Shown: positions 33,102 through 35,026 of the stretch, piece after piece
Layout: every line of letters starts with the position of its first letter
Position numbering within the stretch: the first letter of the stretch is position 1
Assembly (NCBI RefSeq): GCF_003105115.1
Contig: NZ_QETH01000047.1
Coordinates: 1 to 35,026, forward strand
From: Flavobacterium sp. HTF
GTDB taxonomy: Bacteria; Bacteroidota; Bacteroidia; Flavobacteriales; Flavobacteriaceae
DNA length: 35,026 bases
Direction: 5' to 3'
The notes under the pieces: model-generated
What the model saw: only the letters and a program-made list of their open reading frames with translations
What the model was told of the DNA's origin: nothing
Databases searched by the model: none
Position numbers and translations under genes: made by a program

Positions 33102-34985
33102 ATGACAACAGGTAAAATTAATGTTTCAGTAGAAAACATCTTTCCCTTAATCAAAAAGTTTTTATACAGCGACCACGAAATCTTTTTGCGTGAGCTGGTT
33201 TCAAACGGAACCGATGCTACTTTAAAATTAAAACACCTTATTAGCATTGGCGAAGCTAAAGTTGAATATGGAAATCCTATTATTGAAATTAAGGTCGATA
33301 AGGAAGGAAAAAAAATCCATATTATTGATCAGGGTCTTGGTATGACGGCCGATGAAGTTGAAAAATACATCAATCAGGTTGCTTTTTCGGGAGCCGAAGA
33401 ATTTCTTGATAAATACAAAGATTCTGCTAAAGACTCCGGAATTATCGGGCATTTTGGTCTTGGTTTTTATTCTGCTTTTATGGTTGCAGAAAAGGTAGAA
33501 ATCATTACCAAATCTTATAAAGATGAACCGGCTGCACACTGGACATGTGACGGAAGTCCTGAATTTACTTTAGAACCGGCTGACAAAACTTCACGCGGGA
33601 CTGAAATCATACTTCATATTGCCGAAGATTCTCTTGAATTTTTAGAAGATTCAAAAATTAGCGGTTTATTAAATAAGTATAACAAGTTTATGCCTATTCC
33701 GATTAAATTCGGAACAAGAACAGAAACACTTCCAAAACCGGAAGATGCACCGGAGGATTATGTAAACGAAACCGTAGAAACAGACAACATAATCAATAAC
33801 CCAAACCCGGCATGGACTAAACAGCCAAACGAATTATCTGACGAAGATTACAAAAACTTCTACAGAGAATTGTATCCAATGCAGTTTGAAGATCCGTTGT
33901 TTAATATTCACTTAAATGTTGATTATCCGTTTAACTTAACCGGAATTTTGTATTTCCCAAAATTGGGCTCTGATATGCAAATTCAAAAGGATAAGATCCA
34001 GTTGTACCAAAACCAGGTTTACGTTACAGATAACGTAGAAGGAATTGTACCTGAATTTTTGACGATGCTAAAAGGAGTTATCGATTCTCCGGACATTCCT
34101 TTGAACGTTTCTCGTTCAGGTTTACAGGCTGATGGAGCTGTTAAGAAAATTTCAAACTACATCACCCGTAAAGTAGCGGATAAACTGAAAGCTTTATTTA
34201 ATGAAAACCGTGCTGATTTTGAGCAAAAATGGAACGATATTAAAATCGTTTTGGAGTACGGAATGCTTTCTGAAGATAAATTCTACGAAAAAGCAGGAGC
34301 ATTTGTTTTATATCCAACTGTAGACAATACGTATTTTACTTTAGAAGAATTAAAAGAGAAACTAAAAGAAAACCAGACTGATAAAGATGGTAAACTTGTC
34401 GTTCTTTATGCAGGAAATAAAGAAGAACAGCACTCTTACATTGAAACAGCAAAAGGAAAAGGATACGAAGTATTGCTTTTAGATTCTCCAATTATCTCGC
34501 ATTTAATTCAGAAAATCGAAAACGATAATAAAGATGTAACTTTTGTTCGTGTAGATTCTGATCATATTGATAATTTAATCAAAAAAGACGAAAACACGAT
34601 TTCTAAATTATCTGATGAAGAAAAAGAAACTTTAAAAACGTCATTAGAAGCTTATATTCCAAAAGCTTACTCTGTACAATTAGAAGCTATGGATTCTCAG
34701 GCAGCTCCTTTCATTATTACGCAGCCTGAATTTATGCGCAGAATGAAAGAAATGAGTCAGTCTGGTGGCGGCGGAATGTTTGGAATGGGAAATATGCCTG
34801 AAATGTACAATCTGGTTGTAAATACAAATTCAGATTTAGCATCAAGCATCTTAAATACCGAAGACAAAACGCACCAGGAGCATTTGGTAAAACAAGCTTT
34901 AGATTTAGCTAAATTATCCCAAAACCTTCTAAAAGGTGAAGCTTTGACTGCTTTTGTAAAAAGAAGTTTTGAGATGATTAAATAA
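33102..34985 (+). CDS. htpG: Molecular chaperone HtpG (Hsp90)
   Basis: HtpG is the bacterial Hsp90, an ATP-driven dimeric chaperone of the cytoplasm. The 627 residues are the normal length. The GHKL ATP site has ELVSNGTDA (31-39, E31, N35, D38), DQGLG (76-80) and GHFGLGFYSAFMV (116-128). The middle domain carries the ATP-contacting arginine in NVSRSGLQ (about 350). The C-terminal dimerisation domain includes a glycine/methionine-rich loop SGGGGMFGMGNMPEMYNL (about 554-571). ELVSNGTDA differs slightly from the ELISNASDA form of E. coli. It stands alone. Confidence 0.99.
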   Translation: MTTGKINVSVENIFPLIKKFLYSDHEIFLRELVSNGTDATLKLKHLISIGEAKVEYGNPIIEIKVDKEGKKIHIIDQGLGMTADEVEKYINQVAFSGAEEFLDKYKDSAKDSGIIGHFGLGFYSAFMVAEKVEIITKSYKDEPAAHWTCDGSPEFTLEPADKTSRGTEIILHIAEDSLEFLEDSKISGLLNKYNKFMPIPIKFGTRTETLPKPEDAPEDYVNETVETDNIINNPNPAWTKQPNELSDEDYKNFYRELYPMQFEDPLFNIHLNVDYPFNLTGILYFPKLGSDMQIQKDKIQLYQNQVYVTDNVEGIVPEFLTMLKGVIDSPDIPLNVSRSGLQADGAVKKISNYITRKVADKLKALFNENRADFEQKWNDIKIVLEYGMLSEDKFYEKAGAFVLYPTVDNTYFTLEELKEKLKENQTDKDGKLVVLYAGNKEEQHSYIETAKGKGYEVLLLDSPIISHLIQKIENDNKDVTFVRVDSDHIDNLIKKDENTISKLSDEEKETLKTSLEAYIPKAYSVQLEAMDSQAAPFIITQPEFMRRMKEMSQSGGGGMFGMGNMPEMYNLVVNTNSDLASSILNTEDKTHQEHLVKQALDLAKLSQNLLKGEALTAFVKRSFEMIK

Positions 34986-35026
34986 GCATTTCATATAAAT
35001 ATTAAAAATCCTGCAAATTAATTTTT

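Overview
This window looks like chromosomal DNA of a Bacteroidota of the family Flavobacteriaceae, most likely Flavobacterium. The DNA is AT-rich and the genes lack Shine-Dalgarno sites. Many upstream regions carry the Bacteroidetes -7 promoter box TAnnTTTG. The outer-membrane gene content (SusC/SusD, TonB-dependent receptors with carboxypeptidase-regulatory N-domains, HmuY, MBOAT/SGNH pairs) and the short intergenic repeats (TCTCGCAGATTTATCA type, GCCTTCGACTACGCTCAG type, TTTCAGG/TTTCAAG heptads) fit the same group. These assignments come from reading the sequence and remembered family features; no database was searched. No tRNA, rRNA, CRISPR array, transposase or phage gene was seen.

Layout: 1-2.5 kb holds a membrane-protein/winged-helix-regulator pair and a DUF4153-like membrane protein, all on the minus strand. 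A conserved three-half-site operator-like element lies in front of both transcription units. 2.5-5.3 kb is a large outer-membrane beta-barrel receptor. 5.5-5.6 kb holds a probable small structured RNA with its own terminator. 5.6-8.0 kb holds the housekeeping genes folD and ffh, separated and followed by inverted repeats. 8.3-12.9 kb is a tight three-gene operon for acylation of a cell-envelope polymer (two SGNH/GDSL proteins and an AlgI-type MBOAT acyltransferase); one SGNH protein has a LysM domain inside its catalytic fold. 13.1-16.9 kb is a heme-uptake locus: TonB receptor and HmuY lipoprotein on one strand, a DUF6607-type secreted protein on the other, sharing a symmetrical divergent promoter region.

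16.9-22.9 kb is a four-gene SusC/SusD operon with two extra lipoproteins. Its gene order matches the Bacteroides BT2261-BT2264 type of importer, which was found with bound peptides. 23.2-25.2 kb has argS and a possible orphan small RNA behind it. 25.5-27.9 kb is another stand-alone TonB receptor. 28.0-29.3 kb has cutC and a small GIY-YIG protein among degenerate copies of an interspersed repeat, one of which encodes the C-terminus of the GIY-YIG protein. 29.4-32.9 kb has a KAS III (fabH), an ABC ATPase without a permease, and an OmpA/lipocalin lipoprotein pair. 33.1-35.0 kb is htpG.

Most genes are standard core or envelope genes. The parts most worth a second look are the regulator/operator set at 1.4-2.5 kb, the small RNA candidates at 5.5 and 23.2 kb, the LysM-in-SGNH protein with its MBOAT partner, and the heme-locus control region with the DUF6607 protein.
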